A stretch of DNA of 35,551 nt, taken from positions 1 through 35,551 of the forward strand of contig JAQBXT010000020.1 in the NCBI GenBank assembly GCA_027624175.1. The letters run 5' to 3'. This DNA comes from Pseudomonadota bacterium. Lineage in GTDB: Bacteria > Pseudomonadota > Gammaproteobacteria > Burkholderiales > SG8-39. Under the pieces are notes generated by a model that was not told the DNA's origin, did not search any database, and saw nothing but the letters and a program-made list of their open reading frames with translations. The stretch's first letter is position 1. Every line of letters starts with the position of its first letter. Of the stretch, positions 32,816 to 35,551 are shown in pieces. Made by a program: the position numbers and the translations under genes.

Positions 32816-33995
32816 AGTGAAAGTGCCGCAGCTCTCCGAGTCGGTTTCGGAGGCGACCCTGCTTGCCTGGCACAAGAAGCAGGGCGAGACCGTGAAGCGC
32901 GACGAGACCCTGATCGACATCGAGACCGACAAGGTGGTGCTCGAGCTGCCCAGCCCCGCCGATGGCGTGCTGGTAAGCATCCTGAAGGGCGACAAGGGCA
33001 CGGTGGTGGCGGGCGAAGTGATCGCGAAGATCGACACGGAAGGTCGCCCTTCTACGATCGCGCCTTCCGCCGCTCCTGCGGAAGGCGCGAAACCGGCCTC
33101 TGCGCCCGCAGTAATGCCGGCAGCAAGAAAAGCCGCCGCGGAAAAGGGCATTGATCCCGCCACCATCCAGGGCACCGGTCGCGACGGCCGCGTGACCAAG
33201 AGCGATGTCCTGCAGGCGGCGCAGCCCGCGCCCGCGGCGAAGGCCCCGCTGCAGCAGCCCCCGCCGCCGGCCGGTGTGGGGCAGTTGCAGTCCGGGCGCA
33301 CCGAGCAGCGCGCGCCGATGTCGCGCCTGCGCGCGCGCATCGCCGAACGCCTGGTGCAATCCCAGGCCAGCGCCGCGATCCTCACCACCTTCAACGAAGT
33401 CAACATGCAGCCGGTGATGGACCTGCGCAAGAAGTACGCCGAGCGCTTCGAAAAGGAGCACGGCGTGCGCCTGGGCTTCATGTCCTTCTTCATCAAGGCG
33501 GTAGTGCACGCGCTGAAGAAGTACCCGGTGGTGAACGCCTCGGTGGACGGCAACGACATCGTCTACCACGGCTATTACGACATCGGCGTCGCAGTAGGCA
33601 GCCCGCGCGGCCTGGTGGTGCCGATCATCCGCGACGCCGACCAGCTCGGCTTCGCCGGCATCGAGAAGAAGATCGCCGAATTCGGCCAGAAGGCGCAGGA
33701 CGGCAAGCTCGCGCTGGAGGACCTGACCGGCGGCACCTTCTCGATTTCCAACGGCGGCGTATTCGGCTCCATGCTCTCGACGCCGATCATCAACCCGCCG
33801 CAGTCTGCAATCCTCGGCGTGCACGCCACCAAGGAGCGCGCGGTGGTCGAGAACGGCCAGGTGGTGGTGCGGCCGATGAACTACCTCGCGCTGTCCTACG
33901 ACCATCGCATCATCGACGGCAGGGAAGCGGTGCTGTCGCTGGTGGCGATGAAGGAGGCGCTGGAGGATCCAGCGCGCCTCGCGCTCGAGATCTGA
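32805..33995 (+). CDS. sucB: Dihydrolipoyllysine-residue succinyltransferase (E2 of 2-oxoglutarate dehydrogenase)
   Basis: Core acyltransferase of the 2-oxoglutarate dehydrogenase complex (also odhB). The 396-residue protein has one lipoyl domain with the lipoylated Lys at about 43 ([10 protein letters not shown]), then an Ala/Pro-rich linker at about 78-105. The peripheral-subunit-binding domain ([25 protein letters not shown]) is at about 105-130, followed by a second linker. The catalytic domain ends with the His/Asp signature [13 protein letters not shown] (His about 367, Asp about 371). The ATG at 32805 follows AAGGGG and overlaps the end of sucA. The first linker contains a perfect 13-bp inverted repeat. 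Confidence 0.97.
   Translation: MLIEVKVPQLSESVSEATLLAWHKKQGETVKRDETLIDIETDKVVLELPSPADGVLVSILKGDKGTVVAGEVIAKIDTEGRPSTIAPSAAPAEGAKPASAPAVMPAARKAAAEKGIDPATIQGTGRDGRVTKSDVLQAAQPAPAAKAPLQQPPPPAGVGQLQSGRTEQRAPMSRLRARIAERLVQSQASAAILTTFNEVNMQPVMDLRKKYAERFEKEHGVRLGFMSFFIKAVVHALKKYPVVNASVDGNDIVYHGYYDIGVAVGSPRGLVVPIIRDADQLGFAGIEKKIAEFGQKAQDGKLALEDLTGGTFSISNGGVFGSMLSTPIINPPQSAILGVHATKERAVVENGQVVVRPMNYLALSYDHRIIDGREAVLSLVAMKEALEDPARLALEI
33058..33090. repeat. Perfect 13-bp inverted repeat inside the sucB linker
   Basis: TCGCGCCTTCCGC at 33058-33070 pairs exactly with GCGGAAGGCGCGA at 33078-33090 across a 7-base loop. It lies in codons for the flexible Ala/Pro linker between the lipoyl and subunit-binding domains. 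No T-run follows, so it is not a standard terminator. It may be a small insertion-type palindrome or an mRNA hairpin within the coding region. Confidence 0.8.
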
Positions 33996-34000
33996 CGCGG

Positions 34001-35418
34001 GTGGCCCACGCGTTCGACGTGGTGGTGATCGGCGGCGGTCCCGGCGGCTACATCGCCGCGATCCGCGCCGCGCAGCTCGGCCTCAAGGCCGCCTGCGTGG
34101 ACGAATGGCGCGGCGCGGACGGCAAGCCCGCGCTGGGCGGCACCTGCACCAACATCGGCTGCATCCCCTCCAAGGCGCTGCTGCAATCCTCGGAAAACTA
34201 CGAGCAGGCCGGGCACGGCTTTGCCGAGCACGGCGTGAAGGTGAAAGGCCTGGAGCTCGACCTCGCGCAGATGCTCAAGCGCAAGGACAAGGTGGTGAAG
34301 CAGAACAACGACGGCATCGTTTACCTTTTCAAGAAGAACAAGGTCGCTTTCTTCCACGGCCGCGGCAGCCTGGCGGCCTCGGGCGGCGGCGGCCACTACA
34401 TCGCCGTAGGGAAGAAACTCTTAACGCGAAGCACGTGATCGTGGCGACGGGCTCGAACCCACGCACGCTGCCCGGGGCGGGGTTCGATGAGAAGATGATC
34501 CTCAGCAACGCGGGTGCGCTCGCCCTGACCGAGGTCCCGACGCGCCTCGGCATAATCGGTGCGGGCGTGATCGGCCTGGAGTTGGGCAGCGTCTGGCGCC
34601 GCCTGGGTTCGCAGGTCACGATCCTCGAGGCCCTGCCGACGTTCCTCGGCGCGGCCGACGAACAGATCGCGAAGGAGGCAGCAAAGATCTTCGCCAAACA
34701 GGGGCTCGACATCCAGCTCGGGGTGACAATTACGACGATTTCAGAGTCAAATAAAAGCGTTACTGTTCAATATGATGGAAACGATACTTCATCCAGAACA
34801 TTGGAGTTCGACAAGCTCATCGTTTCCATCGGCCGTGTGCCGAATACCGAAGGCCTGAACGCTGCCGCGGCGGGCCTCAAGCTCGATGACAAGGGCTTCA
34901 TCGTGGTGGACGAGGACTGCCGCGCCAGCCTGGAGAACGTCTGGGCGATCGGAGACGCGGTGCGCGGCCCGATGCTCGCGCACAAGGCGGAGGAGGAAGG
35001 CGTGGTGGTCGCCGAGCGCATCGCCGGCCAGACGCCGCACGTGGACTTCAACACCGTGCCCTGGGTGATCTACACGGCACCCGAGATCGCCTGGGTCGGC
35101 AGGACCGAGCAGCAGCTCAGGGCCGAAGGCTTCGAGTACCGCGCGGGCAGTTTTCCTTTCTCGGCCAACGCGCGCGCTCGCGCGCTCGGCAGTACCGCGG
35201 GCCTGGTGAAGGTTCTGGCCGACGCGAAGACCGACCTGATCCTCGGCGTGCACATCATGGGCCCGTTCGCCGGCGAGCTGATCGCCGAGGCGGTGGTGGC
35301 GATGGAGTTTGGTGGCTCAAGCGAGGACATCGGCATGATCTGCCATGCCCATCCCTCGCTGTCCGAGGCGATCAAGGACGCCGCCCTGGCGGTCGACAAG
35401 CGCGCGCTGAACATCTGA
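34001..35418 (+). CDS. lpd: Dihydrolipoyl dehydrogenase (E3), with one-base frameshift
   Basis: Flavoprotein that reoxidises dihydrolipoamide in the 2-oxoglutarate dehydrogenase complex. The GTG start gives the FAD-binding IGGGPGGY at about 10-17 and the redox disulfide Cys49/Cys54 (GGTCTNIGC). The NAD-binding [13 protein letters not shown] and the C-terminal [22 protein letters not shown] with the catalytic His-Glu follow. The first frame stops at 34438, while the rest of the protein continues in another frame from about 34410 ([15 protein letters not shown]). Adding one G to the GGG run near 34409 would restore a normal protein of about 472 residues. As written, the product is truncated after the FAD region. 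Positions 34726-34806 have about 36% GC, far below the surroundings. It closes the sdh-gltA-suc operon. Confidence 0.9.
34726..34806. other. AT-rich patch inside lpd
   Basis: By direct count these 81 bases contain 29 G or C (about 36%), against roughly two-thirds GC on both sides. They encode the variable beta-hairpin before the [11 protein letters not shown] block, with codons such as ATT, AAT, AAA, TCA and GAT that the neighbours rarely use. The reading frame is intact through the patch. Confidence 0.75.
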
Positions 35419-35527
35419 GGCGTGCAGTTCGTCGACGGGGTGCGCGCGATTCTCGTGCACCTGGCCCGCGCATGCGAGCCTGCCGCTCACGTATCACAGC
35501 GTCCCCGACATCGCCTGAAGCCGCGCT

Positions 35528-35551
35528 CAGGGCCGAGCGTGCTCGGCCCTG
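35528..35551. terminator. Possible terminator hairpin at window end
   Basis: CAGGGCCGAG at 35528-35537 pairs perfectly with CTCGGCCCTG at 35542-35551, with a 4-base loop. It lies 110 bases after the lpd stop, a suitable place for the end of the long TCA operon. The window stops at the last base of the stem, so the expected T-run cannot be seen. The 109 bases between lpd and this hairpin hold no recognisable gene. Confidence 0.5.

Noticed and set aside
33058-33090. The sucB inverted repeat as a transcription terminator
   Set aside because: No T-run follows on either strand and it lies in the middle of an intact gene within an operon.
29780-33559. Minus-strand open frame of 1259 codons opposite gltA, sucA and sucB
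   Set aside because: It mirrors the codon pattern of three unmistakable plus-strand genes, contains no recognisable domain and is rich in His/Arg/Val as expected of a GC-rich shadow frame.
34395-34440. Programmed -1 frameshifting in lpd
   Set aside because: No canonical X-XXY-YYZ slippery site or downstream stem is evident, and Lpd is not known to use recoding; an indel explains the data more simply.
35423-35551. Possible small gene after lpd (open frame from a GTG at 35423)
   Set aside because: The peptide shows no recognisable pattern, has no ribosome site and runs through the hairpin to the window end; too little sequence remains to support a gene.

Overview
The window is a GC-rich, tightly packed chromosomal segment, most likely from a betaproteobacterium (Burkholderiales or Nitrosomonadales type). 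The main support is the TCA block: mdh divergent from sdhCDAB-sdhE-gltA-odhA-odhB-lpd, and a prpB-prpC-DUF3460-prpD-acnA run on the other strand. DUF3460 proteins and this gene order are familiar from betaproteobacteria. No tRNA, rRNA, CRISPR array, insertion sequence or phage gene is visible.

Layout. 1-9784 is a mosaic of short housekeeping and metabolic units: the 3' part of an MFS transporter, a class II aldolase and dusA (minus), a UDP-xylose-synthase-like gene coupled to a family 17 glycosyltransferase (plus), a ketopantoate reductase with a LprI-like periplasmic protein (minus), msrA (plus), prfC (minus), a YbfB/YjiJ-type MFS transporter (plus) and a small unknown gene (minus). 9895-17315 is a periplasmic redox region: cytochrome b561, a TonB-dependent receptor with a diheme cytochrome c (minus), the tail of a lost PQQ-dependent dehydrogenase with its terminator, then on the plus strand a receptor that closely resembles the PQQ receptor PqqU/YncD, a PQQ-type sugar (sorbosone) dehydrogenase and a second diheme cytochrome c. 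17312-25053 (minus) is mdh-prpB-prpC-DUF3460-prpD-lipoprotein-acnA, joining malate dehydrogenase, the methylcitrate cycle and aconitase. 25197-35418 (plus) is succinate dehydrogenase with its flavinylation factor, citrate synthase and the complete 2-oxoglutarate dehydrogenase complex.

How it works together. The two divergent TCA operons share a 143-bp control region with a consensus TATAAT box and an 8-bp repeat spaced 18 bp. Nearly all their genes overlap or abut, implying translational coupling. In the PQQ region, a plausible circuit is uptake of the cofactor by the PqqU-like receptor, its use by the periplasmic dehydrogenase, and electron transfer to the diheme cytochromes.

The most notable observations are the PQQ import and oxidation cassette, and the signs of damage or misassembly in and near it: the PqqU-like gene has no start codon or signal peptide and abuts a truncated PQQ-dehydrogenase tail, and the sugar dehydrogenase has a one-base frameshift in its signal peptide. 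Elsewhere, lpd carries a one-base frameshift and an 81-bp patch of about 36% GC. Family assignments come from reading motifs and from memory of family sequences; no database search was run.
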